NCBI GenBank assembly: GCA_037157565.1
Contig: JAZHRO010000003.1
Coordinates: 37,647,001-37,711,000, forward strand
Origin: Thalassia testudinum
Lineage: Eukaryota; Streptophyta; Magnoliopsida; Alismatales; Hydrocharitaceae
Direction of reading: 5' to 3'
DNA length: 64,000 nt
Shown here: piece after piece, positions 32,323-44,245 of the stretch
Position numbering within the stretch: position 1 is the stretch's first letter
How the letters are laid out: every line of letters starts with the position of its first letter
The notes under the pieces: model-generated
The model's database searches: none
Told to the model about the DNA's origin: nothing
The model's input: only the letters and a program-made list of their open reading frames with translations
Position numbers and translations under genes: made by a program

Positions 32323-32342
32323 TGGCATCATTGCCGGGGAGG
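32323..32342 (+). promoter_or_regulatory. F primer-binding site (tRNA-Asp type)
   Basis: TGGCATCATTGCCGGGGAGG, a tRNA-Asp complement with changes in the first nine bases. Confidence 0.8.
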
Positions 32343-33602
32343 CAACAAGCTTAATTAAATCCCATTCATTCATTCGTTCACATTGATTTAAATTTTGAAT
32401 CATATTTAACTGTGGATATTTTTTTTATTCTGGTGCGAGTGCAACGATCTGCGACACACATTCTACGACTCGCAATCACACCAGCCATCGTGAGAGGCGA
32501 CCCTTGACTTCGCTAGAGGAGAAATTATTCGAGACACCTTGTAAGGAACTAGATTGCTAGGAGGGGAAGGACGAGGACGTGACGATCGTCTTCGCACATT
32601 TAGTCACTGATTTGATTAGAGTAGGATTAAGACTTTAGAACTTAATTTTCATTGCACATTTGGTTTGAGACCCTTATTCTGGGGTATATTTTTAGGGGTT
32701 TGTTCCTTGACTTTCTTTTAGGCCCCCACGTGGGTAATTTTCAGGAGTTTGTTCCCTTTTCTTTAGATCTGGGTTTTCTTTGTGGGTTGTTTATCCTTAA
32801 TTTGTTTGTGCATAAGTAGCTAAAAAAGAAAAACATGAGCTACTTGCTAGAAGCTGCTTGCCCTTAGGTTGAATCATTTAGGATTGAATGAGTAGCATCT
32901 AGATTTAACTTCCTGTCTTGCATATTGCATGAAGAATGCTGGAATAAGGTATGAACTTCTAACTTTGCATTTCTACCTGTCATGTAAATGCATTTGGATT
33001 AATTTTTACACCACATAATCTGTCTTGAAGCGATATAATAAAGTGGTCACATTTAATTTTTGAAAAAGGACTAATTAAAGGAGGGACATTTAAAAATCAA
33101 GGACTTGATTCTCAAACTAGGCGTGCAATTCAAAATTCAAAATCTTTTGCGATGTATGCACACTTATATCTCTTGCACCAAGGCATACTTTTAGACACTC
33201 CTCATGTTTGGAACCACTAAGACTAGAGGTTCCTATTACTGAGGTCTAAAGTGACCCAAACTTGAGTTTAGAGGTGAAGTTGCCTCCAAGCCTTGCGGAT
33301 TGAGGGTAGTTAAGAAGCACTACAAAAGCAACTCTTCAAAGGAAGGGTTTAACCCTACTTGCATCCTTCTTTGCCGTGTTTGGTGGTGACTAAATTTTTG
33401 GGCTTTAGGGAGGATCACCTAAGTCCTAGTTAGGTCTTCTTAGGCGATCCGTAGGTCGACAATAAGTGCATAAATTGATTGAACAAATTGTATTGTCACC
33501 TACAATCTAACTTAAAATCAAAAGCCTAAATTGGGAAAGACCTAAAAAGTCCTTTTTGAATTGTGTTTTTCTTGGGGAACTCTAATTGAGGTGTGAGTTA
33601 GA
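32343..33602 (+). other. F 5' leader
   Basis: Noncoding, about 1.26 kb. The block at 33305-33390 matches the D and E leaders; its hairpin is AGGGT-TTA-ACCCT (33344-33356). No gene is seen. Confidence 0.6.
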
Positions 33603-35481
33603 ATGGACCACATTGACTTTCATCCTTTCACATCTTGCCCACACCTTTACCCTCATTTTGCAATCTTCAATCCCATACGTCGAGATGGTCCATCCTTTGA
33701 TGGACATAATGATAATCATTGGGATCCTTTTTACTCCTATTATAGTAGTATTAGCCTGGTTAAGCCAAAATCAGTGAGCAGAACCTAGGAGCGAGATTTG
33801 CCTTGCCCAATATTTTGCACACCACACAAATACCTAACGCACCCTCCCTGAATGATTATAATGGTTGGACAGACACTCCTAGGTACTATAAGCTTGAGCC
33901 TGATTTCTCTCCTGATAAAAATGATGACCTCACCTCCTTGAAGATGCCAATATAGAAAATGCCAGACGAAATGATTGAATTATTAGGAGAATCTTTGAGA
34001 GCAGGCCAACAAGAAAAAGAAGAAATTAGCCACTCAATCTACCCCATTGAGGATGATGTGCACCCCTCTACACTAGATGCATCTCCCGTGGGAGAGCTAC
34101 ACCCAAAGTTGGGGAATTTTGGGGATTATGTAAGGGAGAATAGCTACTTTTTGAGGATCGATTTTAAAACCTCCCTGTTAGATGATACTTCCTTAAGAGA
34201 TCCACAGCATAAGTGGGAGGAGGATATGAATGAAAGTAGTTGTGCATTGGATTTAGAAAGGTGGCAACCCGAGGAAAATGATGATTAGGTTGAGTATCCA
34301 CCTGAATTATGTTGGAGTCAAAAGAAGGGAATGATGGTACCATTGGAAGACCTTAACCCAGATGATAGTATTTTCGTCGCATTTGATGAAGTGGGTCGAA
34401 GTTAGGTTTTTAATCCTGCCCTCCCTTCTGATCACGAGATGGAACTCAAACACCTAACCCTAAAGAAATTCACCTATCTGAGGAGTCGAATGTTACCAGT
34501 GTAAACCATTTATCCCAGATTGAGTGCCCTAGGGGATCTGCTGTGATTTTAGATGATTCTAGACCTTGGGTATATGATGAATCGTTTGATGAGGAGAAGG
34601 ATGAATTATATGAGGAACCTACATTCAAGATTTGGAGTGACACTAAGGGTGATTATGTCTTATTTGAAGAATTAGCCCCTGAGGATGTCACAAATTTTAC
34701 CAAATTAGGTTTCCTTAGCACACCAATTGATGATATCCCTCCTCATGATGAAATAATGGAAAATTTGGAAACAACTTTTGAGATTAATGTGGATTCACAT
34801 ATAGACTCTGAGGAGGATTTGAGTAAAGAACAAGAACCCGAGGGTGACATTGATAGGATGATCCCTAGATTTGTCGCTTCCAACTTGCCCTCATTTGATT
34901 CAGAGTCATCCTCTGATTCGCCTATACTTGAAGGTGAAATTTTGACTCCTAATGAAGTGCAGGAAGATACTTGTGATAGTACTAGGGATGTTAGGGGTGC
35001 GATTGAGGAATTAGGAAGGTTGTTAGGAATGGAAACTAAGTCGATTAGACCCAACCTTGATCTTATGGCCATCTTGCAACCTCAGAACTTAGACACCCTA
35101 GACAATCCCTGGCTTAAAGACATGCTCACTACTGTTTTGACTTGGGTGCTTAACAGACCAATATTTCCTGTAATGGAGTATCGGGTATGGATTGATGATT
35201 TCTTTAGTCAGTCCATTACCCTGGGGGTTTATCTCTGCACCATTCCTTCCCCATTCCATTTGGAGGATCCTTGTCATCCTCCCCCTACCCCTTTGGAGGT
35301 TGTTATGCCCGTTTATCCTTTAGAACCTCCTCTGGTGACCTGGAATGATTTCATTCCCATCCTGGTTGGGCGAGCATTTGCTATTGGGATTCATCATTAG
35401 CTCACCAACATTCTAGGTTACCTGTTTTCTAGGCCAGCATTACTTTGCTCATTTTTAGGGCCTATTTCTCTGATCCTTTAA
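33603..35481 (+). pseudogene. F acidic ORF of unknown function (broken)
   Basis: I do not recognise the family. The likely start is MDHIDFHPFTS at 33603 (61 codons, aromatic-rich: WDPFYSYYS). A phase change leads to 33959-34288 (109 codons, MPDEMIELLGESL), then a further change to a frame open from 34432 to 35400. It is strongly acidic (EEKDELYEE, DSHIDSEEDLSKEQ). The C-terminal part turns Pro-rich and hydrophobic and reads ILVGRAFAIGIHH, then TAG at 35398, then LTNILGYLFSRP to a TAA at 35479-35481. Element B has Gln in place of that stop (VHNQLVRI), so the TAG is probably a decayed CAG. It has no zinc knuckle, gag or pol motif. It could be an accessory or particle protein of a passenger element. 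Confidence 0.6.
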
Positions 35482-36849
35482 CCTGATTTGCAGGTTCTTT
35501 GACTACTCTGCTACTAACAAAACAATGGCAGCCCAACTTTGACCCAGGTAATATCCTTCTATGCAATGGGGACATTGTAGGTTTTAGGCATGGGGGGGTG
35601 TACTTGGGGATATACATAGCATTTATACATAGTTCATTCATGCATTTAGTTAATGCATTCTGCATTGCATACATTTGCATTAAAAAAAAACACACACACA
35701 CACACACACACAACACACAAAATAAAAAAAAAACATTTTTCATTGAGCTTAATTGGCTGGGCCCTGCATTCTTAGGTAGACCAGAGCTTTAGGTTAGACT
35801 AAGTTGACTCTTGGTGTTTGAATTTAGAAGCTAAGTTGAGATACTAGCTTTAGACCTTTAGGGTCCTTTGTGGACTTAAAAACTTAAGTAGGAGTTAAGT
35901 TGCAGACCATTCCTCAAAAGGTTGAGGAAGGAAAGCTAGGGTTTGAGTTAAAGGTTGGGTAGTACCTGATGTCTTTTCTTTACCTTTTGGTTTGTGGGTC
36001 CTCACAACCTAAGCGTCCACATTTCACACACACTTGGTCTTGTGTAAATAATGATTACCTTAATTCCTTTCTTAAAAAAGAGAATTTGGTTTTCTTAGTT
36101 TTGACTTAGGAGAAGCTTGAAAACATAATTTGATTGGAAGAGTTCCTGCCAAAGGAGAGGTGGAGTATATACTCACCTTGAGGATGTGATGATAACATGT
36201 TACCTCCTTGGCACTTGTCTCTTAGGATATCCATCCTACTGGGGGCATGTAAGCACATTGTGTGGTTCAGGTACCATGGGCGGCCCTATCTCGAAGTGCC
36301 GATTGCCACAGGCCTGAATTCACTTAAGAAATCCATGGGTGATACTATCTCGAAGTGTCAATTGCTAGGAGTTCCTAGGGTCACTATAGGCAGTGCTATC
36401 TCGAAGCATCGAAAGCCAGGAACCCTTTGAGGTATGGTGATGGGGACAATGAATCCAACACAGATCGTGTTGATAGCTGATCCAAGGTTAGACTTAGAGG
36501 AATCAAACAAAAAAAATATATATATATATTAAAAAAAAATTCCCTTTTCTTCTCTAGGTTGGGAATCATACCAACCTCAAATAACTCAGACCAATACACA
36601 AGCATGGATGCTTTAATCTCAGGGATCAATAAACCCTAGGGTAGAGCTAGAAATCAGGGAAACTTGTGCCTACAACTCGTCCTTAACTGACCTAGTTTGT
36701 AACTGAGCAACTACTTTGGAACCTTAGGTCTAAAGTCTGAATTTAACATGCTTCTAAAGGAAGACCAATTTGGTTAGCTAGTCTACTTGGAGACCTAGGT
36801 TATTTCTTAAGCTTGCAAGGGACTAGAAAAAACTAGGCATGAGGGTATT
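35482..36849 (+). other. F 3' noncoding region and PPT
   Basis: Contains a PPT-like tract (35586-35600, AGGCATGGGGGGGTG), a CA run (about 35690-35712), repeated modules at about 36270-36430 like those of C1, a degenerate pre-PPT stem-loop (36813-36830) and the terminal PPT AGGCATGAGGGTATT (36835-36849). No gene is seen. Confidence 0.7.
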
Positions 36850-38503
36850 TGATTAGCCCATTTTTGCGGGTTATTTAAGTATTTAAGTGCCTCAACATTA
36901 AGTTAATTTTAACATTTAGATAGCATACATTAGGATGTAATTAAATTAATTCATATTTTTAGCTTAAGTGCATAACTGATGTGTGGCATCCATATTTAAA
37001 TGTATTTAGAATTAACTTAGAATTGCATTCATTTAATTAGTTAACCAATTAGGTGCATTGCATGCATTATTTTAAGTTAACATAAAAGTTTAGGGCTTGT
37101 GTATAAATTACCATAATATTTTATTATTATTTTATTCTTCTTCTTCTATGAGTAACGACTGCAATTCTTCCTCCAGCTGCCACATTGAAGATCCCAGTCA
37201 AGGAGGAGCGCCCAAAGTGGATCTGGTCTCCTCGATTGGGATAAGGAATAGATGGAGGCTGCCATGCTCTTGGAGACATCGCCCACCCCATCACCACGCA
37301 TCCGCCCGTCACTGTGGTCTCCACAACTGAGCCTCGCGACACTGTGGGCCAGAGGAGTGATAGGCCGCCGCACCAAGCCGATGAACTCGGCCAATTACCA
37401 TGAGCGTGTGCCTCATCGGCCACGCAAAGCCTCAACAAACCCACCACCACCATCACCGCAAACCACCTTCATGCTAAAGCGGCCAGCAACAGCCGGCCTC
37501 TCTTCTGGACCGTGCCACATCCCCACACGCAGTAGCAACCATGCTCCTCTGGCTGCATAGCATGCCTCACCGTGCATGCAGGCAGTGCCCAGCCATTGTT
37601 TTGGCGGGCCTCTTGGCCAGATCCAGTAGCAACCGCGCATGCACCAGCCAGCAACCCTCGCCTCTAGCTGCATGCCCTCTAGCAGCTCAGCCCGCATGCC
37701 CTCCAGCCGCACACACAGAGCGTGTTGCACCTCTGCCCACACTCCCTGTAGCGCACCATTGATGCTTGCAGCTGTAGTGGCCGCACGTCCTCCAGGCACT
37801 CCTACCCTCGCCTGCACACGTAGAGCACCTCCAGCCCAGCGGCCCTCACCTCTAGCCACGCGCATAGAGCACGCTGCACCTTCGCCACCTCCGCTAGCGC
37901 GTAGCGCACGTTCTCCGGTTCTCCTCCTTGCCTCTAGCCGTGCGTTGAACTGCTACATTAGTAGCAGCAACAACCATCGCCGACCACTCCTCGCTGCCCC
38001 ACCGTCGGCTCTGACCACCATTTTCCACGAGACCACCACCATTGGAAGTAGCATGGCTCCTCCCTCCAGCGAGCTCCTCCCCTCCGGCCATCACCCCTCA
38101 TGTGCGCTCACAGCAAGGAAACGTTTTCCCTGTTTTGCCTCGTATTTGTTTTTACATTGCAATGCCATTGTGGATTCAATAAATTTTAGGTTATTGTTAT
38201 TATAATGGTAGTCATTTTATAAAGAAGGCCCTCCTATTTTCCATTATTATTATTTCAGCATATCATGTCATAGATTAACCTAATGTAAAGGGGATTTTAA
38301 CCTAATTTTTTTGGGGGAAATAAATAGTGAACATTTGCCTATAACCTGTGTGAGGTTAAATAGGCCATTGCCTCCCTGTGGATACGACCCGCTCTCTCGA
38401 GTGGTTTATTTTAATTGTTTTGTTAAGCGATTTTCCACCACTTTGATACTAAAACAACAAATCATCTTAATCATATTATTTGAAAGTGAAAATCATCTTA
38501 CCA
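36850..38503 (+). repeat. F 3' LTR, 1654 bp
   Basis: TGATTAGCCC to CTTACCA; colinear with 30603-32320. TATAAATTA near 37102. Confidence 0.88.
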
Positions 38504-40669
38504 CAAATCTACACTTGTTTATCAAAAATTTATTATCTTGGCTTGATCAGATTTTAAGATTGTTACTTTTAGGCCAAGGTCGAACTTAGGGAGGTGGGTT
38601 TGGGGTTAATCTATTTCTAAGTGATTCCTATGACTCGCATCAATTCCATTCGCTTATTATATTTTTGGGTTTTTCTTGGTTTTATAATTTGTTTGGATAG
38701 TCATGTCCTTGAGGCACACTCTCAAAACTTTGTTCTTTGCTGTTGCAAAAAGTTGGTCCACGATGATTCGCCAAAAGTCAAGCTCAAAATGGATCTTGCT
38801 ATACGTAAGATCGTGTACCTGCAAAGACAAGTTATCTTTTCTATTTTAGGATTTTTTTGGTCTTTTCTTTATCAACAAGATAAAACACAAGGAAAAGAAA
38901 TGCGAAAGGAAAATATGAAATGGAAAGGAATGGAAATACTTAGCTTATATATATAATTTATAAACATATATATATAGGATATGGATATAGATATATATAT
39001 AGGTATAAGTATATATAACTAGATAATAGGATAATAAATATTGAATCTAGGATTCAATAGAAATGTAGCACAATGCTAGGTTAATAGTTGTTTAGAAAGA
39101 CGAGATTCACCTAGCTACGTGCTGCATGTGGGTGTGGAGTGGATGTGTGGAAATGTGGGTGGAAGGCTTGATATGTGTGAATATCGGGGAATATACGCAA
39201 CTGGTGCGTATATATCTGCGATATGATGTGTGGTGAATGGATAAGTGCACGGTATTGTGAGTGAGAGATATGTGTTAGTGTGTGAACGAGGAAGAAAAAT
39301 ATATGTGTATGTATATATGTATATATATGGTAGCTATATAAGTATATATAAGTGTACATGCATAAGTACATATATCTATATATTTCTGTATAAGTATATA
39401 TATTTATATATATATATATATATATAGTATATTTGTGTAAGTACTTATAAGTATGTATATATAAGTATATGTACATCTATCTACATGTATACATATGTAT
39501 ATATATATATATATATATATGTATAGATATATATATTTATATATGTATATATGTATATATGCGTGTGTATGTGAATAAGTATGTGTGAGTGCGTGTCTGG
39601 ATGTGTGTGTATGTCTGTGTTTGTGAGAGAGAGGGTGTGTGTGTGTGTGTCTGGAGTGCATCGCACGTAGGAGCTGGGAGGAGATGTCGCACCACGTGCA
39701 GGTGTGCAAGGGAAAGGACGTTCATCGCACTATGGCACTGGGAAGAGTGCGTGGACTAGCGCATAATGCACAGGTGAGGTGTGGCGCGTGCTTAAGTGCC
39801 GCGCGGGGGTCTTGCAACCTGCTGGAGCAGGTTGCGAGGAGGAAAGAGAGCATCGCAGTGATCGGATAAGTGAGAAGTGATCCGGTTGCGCACTGTAGTC
39901 ACGTGAGGTCGCAGCTATAGTGTGGGGGCAAAAATGCAATCGGTTCTATTGCGGTGAGACCGGCTGGTGCATGCACGGGGAAGGCAGTGAAGTCACTGGG
40001 GGAGAGTGTGAAATGCCTGGAAAGCGTGCTTCACGATCTGAAAATGGTGATGACTAGAAAAGCAAAAAAAACAAAAGCAGAGAACCAAAATGAAGACAAA
40101 ATAAAATAGCCGAAAACAAATAAAAAGGAGAATTCACCATGCCCACCTGCTTGCGATGGTACTGGATGGTGGTGCTCTCTTACTGTGGTCGATGTAGCCA
40201 TAGGAGAGAACTCCTCTATTCTCAACATCCCTCTCAACTTGTGAGAGGGCACTGAGCATGAGGAGGGGAAGAGAGGGAGAGAGGAGAGCTTTGGAGGAGT
40301 GGCTGGCTGTGTGTGTGATGGTGTGTGTGTGTCTCAGGGATATGGTGGTGGAGGGAATGGGTGAAGGTGTTGGGAGTTATGGGTGCCGACGACTTATGTG
40401 GAGTGAGGTGAAGGAGTTTATAGAGATGAGGGGGGATAGAAGATGATAAGAGGAGGCCGTTGGGGTGTGGGAATTGTGTGTGGGGCTTTTGTAAGTATGC
40501 ACTTGAAGTGTCAACAAATTATTGTCGGTGAAGTATGTGGTGCTGTGTTAGGTAGATATGTGGTGGAAATGAAATGGGAATGAGGTAAAAATGGAGGCTC
40601 AATCTCTCTCTATCTTCCTCTCCGTAAAATACACAAGTGCAAATATTTACATGATGCATGTAAACCTAT
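38504..40669. other. Unclassified DNA with microsatellite core
   Basis: No match to the other elements in the window. A 111-codon frame at 38621-38956 has two hydrophobic stretches but no motif I recognise and no relative here. The segment 40050-40660 has purine-rich flanks and reads on the minus strand like a promoter (TATAAACTCC near 40420). It may be an LTR of another family; unproven. Confidence 0.4.
38945..39650. repeat. TA/TG-rich microsatellite, about 700 bp
   Basis: Runs of TATATA broken by AAG, ATG and GTAC words, passing into (TG)n at about 39550-39650. Frames here code only Tyr/Ile/His/Thr repeats and are not genes. Confidence 0.9.
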
Positions 40670-41097
40670 TGATTGTGCAGCAATCATAGGTCTTAATTGA
40701 CCTAAATTAGGATAAGGCTCAGCATAAGTTAAGGTAATTCATGCATGCATAAGCATTATCTGTATCTTTACTGCTTTCTTTTAGCTATGCATAAAATAAT
40801 GCTATAATGTGCTGATTAGGTGCATTATGTCAATTACAGGTAATAAGTTGGATCTAAAGCTGGATAAGGAATAATGGGTGTTGCAACAGAGCTGAAGCAG
40901 AAGACTTAGATGTAGTAGATAATAATGTAAGGGAGTTAAGGTATGCTACTCTATTAAGTAGGAATAAAGTAGTAAAATGTGAAGAACTTAGGTCCATCCT
41001 AGCCCTAGGATAGCCTAGAGACTTCCCCAAGGCTTAGCCACCCTTAGATTAGGTCACTGCACCCTAGGAAACCTTAAAACCCTAATTCAAACCATTA

Positions 41098-41335
41098 TCT
41101 GGACATCCAGATGAATAATAGGACATGCAGAACCCTTAGCCAACTCCTATACACCTTAAACACACTTCTGCAGTGTCATTGGATGTCTAGACACTTGGTT
41201 AAACGTCCAATTTCTGCAGAATACCCAAGACAGAACCTTAAATCCTTCTTGACTCTGATTGGACGTCCAGACAACAAGTCTAGACTTCTAATTTTTGAGT
41301 ATAAGATGTCTGATTCCATTTTTGGACGTATGGAA
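41098..41335 (+). promoter_or_regulatory. Cluster of GGACGTCCA-like palindromes in U3 of B
   Basis: At least six variants (GGACATCCAG, TGGATGTCTAGA, AAACGTCCAA, TGGACGTCCAGA, AGATGTCTGA, TTGGACGTATGG). The solo LTR has its own set at 49998-50245, including two CAGACGTCT. Several carry an ACGT core, the type plant bZIP factors bind; function here is inference. Confidence 0.6.
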
Positions 41336-41484
41336 CTATTCTCCAGTTCCTATTTTGAGATTCAAGCCTTGATCTTGGATCTCTAGCTTCCTAAACTCAA
41401 TTCCAACCCTATAGGAACCTAAATTAAGGTACGCTAACCCTAGTACATCACCTCTAGACCTCCCTAAGGACCTAATTAGGCCCT

Positions 41485-41660
41485 CACTAAACCCAATTGA
41501 CTTAGATCATAGTCAATTACCATTACCTAAGTCAGTTGGACTCATAGGATCCAATTGAGCTCAGATCTCAACCTACACAAGTCCAATTGGACTCAGTTAG
41601 AGTCCAATTGACCTAAGCCCAACCTAATTGAGTTATTTCACTATCAATTAGGTTCACACT
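41485..41660 (+). repeat. CCAATTGGACT word cluster in B LTR
   Basis: Repeats of TCCAATTGGACTCA and shorter CAATTGA/AATTAGG forms. Also present in the solo LTR at about 49660-49830. Confidence 0.6.
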
Positions 41661-41997
41661 CATTCAATTAAACTTGTGTTAAGTTTAATTGCAATTCTTC
41701 CTTAGCAATTAGGGTTTGCAACCCTAATTTAAGTTCTACACCAACCTAAACCCTTAGGACCTAACCTAGAACACTTAGCCACATAGGGCATGGCCACACA
41801 CTCACACACACACACCCATCTAGAGTTCTCTAGAACTCTCTTCAAAGTGGCGCCACACTTGGTTTTCAAATTTAGCAACCAAGAGCCATTGAATTCTTAG
41901 ATCCACTTTTTATGGATCTAAGAACTACCTCTCTCTCACCATGGATGGTCACTTATGGGGCTCTCTCTAGAGAGTTCCACACTTCTTTAGAGAGACT

Positions 41998-42025
41998 CCC
42001 TTAGGTCTATAAAAAGACCTAAGGG
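41998..42025 (+). promoter_or_regulatory. TATA box centred in 11-bp inverted repeat, B 5' LTR
   Basis: CCCTTAGGTCT, ATAAAA, AGACCTAAGGG: perfect 11-bp arms with the TATA core between them. The antisense LTR has the identical unit at 49286-49313. Confidence 0.75.
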
Positions 42026-42964
42026 GTGGCCATTTGCACCCATCCTATTATTGGCATTCATTCATCCATCTAGGTTAGCTACCCTCACATCCATTCCAAC
42101 TATACGAGGAGCACCACCATGGAAGCCACCATCTCCACACTAGGATGCTGGATCATCTCTCCAACCTTTCTCCAAGGGCCAGCCTAAGCACCATTGGCCG
42201 CCCCTCCTCCTCTCAACTACTCAAAGGCCATCGGAGCCCACCTCCGAATGCCTTTCTTTTCTGCTAGATTAGTAGCTTAGCTCTTCATAGTTTTACTGCT
42301 TTCATTTATTGCTTAGTAGTGTAGCTCTTATTCTCCCCCAATAATGCATGCAAAATACCCCATAGATTCTTGTATGCGATCATTTTCTGTTAGCTAGATT
42401 TGTGTTTTTCAAGCTTTCCTTTGCTTGCTTTTCTCTAAATTCCATGTTGCAAACATCCTCCTAAATGAATGAATAAAAGATATACTTTTTATATACATAT
42501 CTCTATGTTGAAAATCACCATAAGCTTTTTGGTTGCAATCTATTTTGTGTGATTCAAGTTGCCTGCTTTTCATTTATATATATATTGCAACAAGCATGTC
42601 GGTTCTGGAAAATATAGAAGACTTAACTATAAATGCATTTTCCGTAAACAGCCATCACATAACTAGAATTGTGCGCACTAAAACTCATACTTTCACCTTC
42701 GTTATCTATCTAACACATGCGCATGTAATCAAAGATCACAATAGAAGTGGGAAAACTCTAATCCGAAGATTGGAAACCGGTGTGCGATTCTAAATAAGTA
42801 GAGTGATAAAAGGTCGATTTCAGATTTGAACAAATGCCTTGCAGAGACGAACGACTGGGACTCAAAGTCTCATTATCTTTTTATAAATATTTTTGTTTGA
42901 TCGTATTGCGCCCTATACTACGATGCATTTTCCTAACAAAACACGCTCTACGACTACCAAAAAA

Positions 42965-42984
42965 TGGCGCCGTTGCTGGGGAGG
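42965..42984 (+). promoter_or_regulatory. B primer-binding site (tRNA-Asp)
   Basis: TGGCGCCGTTGCTGGGGAGG, the best match to the tRNA-Asp complement in the window (one change in the first 18). Confidence 0.9.
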
Positions 42985-44245
42985 CAGCGTCATTTCTTTG
43001 ATTTTGATCGTTTAAACTATCACTGACAAATCTTCCTCTACTTTGTTTTTGGATGTATAGGACAACACAAGTAAAACGGGATCTGTGCACACAACGAGCG
43101 TGGAAAAAAATTTCCAGGTGCACGTCACACCCTCTTTAGTCTAGGTTTTCTTTTGAACCCTAGGATAGATTTGCTTCTAGAAGTGTCTTTTGAAAAAAAA
43201 AAACTTATTCATTTTTGTGAAAAATAAAATAAAAAAGTAAAAAATCTAGGTAGTTAGATTAAGTTCCTTTTTGAATCTTAGGCTAGTTTGAAAAAGAATT
43301 TTTTTTTTTTTTTAAAAATCCTTTGAAAAAAAAATCCTTTTTGGAAAAAAAAAATTTGCAAAAGCTTTTTAAAAAAAAAACATTTTGGGGGAGACCTTGA
43401 ATTTCAAACTCAAACACCTTTTAAAAGCCTCTCCACCATTCTCTGATTTTCGGTCAGATTTCAAAGTCAGTTTTAAAAATTCGATCGTCGAAAAACTAGT
43501 GAACAAAAAATCTGAAATTTGGGATATAACTTCATTTTCAAACCATCTTTCAAACTCCATCATTCATTTGGAAAATGTTCAAGTATAAAATTTTTAAAAA
43601 TTCACGAAGTGCAAGGGAGTCAGACTGACGTAGATTCGACATTTTCAAAATTCAAAAAGTAATTCTGAGAATTTCACGAATTTGTTTTGACTAAAAATGT
43701 TGGAGTTTGAAAGATGATCTCATTGTCTTTATTTCCCATATTTTTTCCAAATTTTGGAAAGTCATTTGATACTATTTCAAAGCAAAAAATCGATCAGGGG
43801 TTAAAATTCCAGATCTGACCCCTAGACATTCAAAAATCTCTAAAATTCGGTTGAAACAGTAAAAATTACAAAAAAAATATTCTCTGAAAGGATAATTGAA
43901 AAAGGAATCTACTCACCATATTTCAATTTAATTGGATTCCAATTTTGTTTAGAGAACTATCTTTATTCTTGTGGTCTGCTGAGGAAGAAGAAACAAAAAA
44001 CAAAAGAACAAAACCCCAGAATTGCATGAACCCTAGGTTACACCTTTAGGGTTACAATTTAGAGACAACATTTGGGCTAACCTAGACTTAGTCAGGTCTA
44101 GTACTTAGCTGGTGATCTTTGTCACCTTGTGGGCCACTCACCAAAAACCCCAACTGAAGAAAAATGGCCTAAAAATCAAGTCGAAAACACGAAATAAACC
44201 CGAATTTGTTGTCATACTATTGGGTGCTTTCAACCTCTTGGCTAG
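42985..44245 (+). other. B 5' leader up to the A2 insertion
   Basis: Noncoding, with A- and T-homopolymer runs at 43190-43400. The last five bases GCTAG (44241-44245) are the left A2 target duplication. Frames at 43369-43588 are not supported. Confidence 0.6.

Larger units (their letters stand above)
30603..38503 (+). mobile_element. Element F: non-autonomous LTR element with an acidic ORF and no pol
   Basis: Two matching LTRs (30603-32320, 36850-38503) flank a PBS, a D/E-like leader, one acidic broken ORF (33603-35481), a 3' noncoding region and a PPT. No gag, PR, RT or integrase motif is found in any phase. Flanks are TGAAT and CAAAT, so no clear target duplication remains. The LTRs look more alike than those of A1, so F may be one of the younger layers. 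Confidence 0.85.
40670..42959 (+). repeat. B 5' LTR, 2290 bp
   Basis: TGATTGTGCAGC to CGACTACCA. The antisense copy 48476-50696 confirms both borders with a target duplication. Order: AT-rich start, cluster of GGACGTCC-like words (41098-41335), cluster of CCAATTGGA words (41485-41660), TATA inside an inverted repeat (41998-42025), C-rich R-U5 and an AT-rich end. Confidence 0.9.

Noticed and set aside
35690..35712. CA run as a possible CRISPR or satellite
   Set aside because: Simple dinucleotide repeat of about 20 bp; no spaced repeat array anywhere in the window.
30598..38508. Target duplication of F (TGAAT / CAAAT)
   Set aside because: Only three of five bases match, which is not enough to claim.
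38621..38956. 111-codon frame with two hydrophobic stretches
   Set aside because: No relative in the window and no motif I recognise; AT-rich intergenic DNA gives such frames by chance. Kept only as a remark.
39111..39725. Tyr/Ile/His/Thr repeat frames
   Set aside because: Translation of TA/TG microsatellite.
42001..42180. Host gene promoter suggested by the TATA box and downstream ATG
   Set aside because: It is the LTR promoter of B; the same unit is in the solo LTR. No downstream coding signal.
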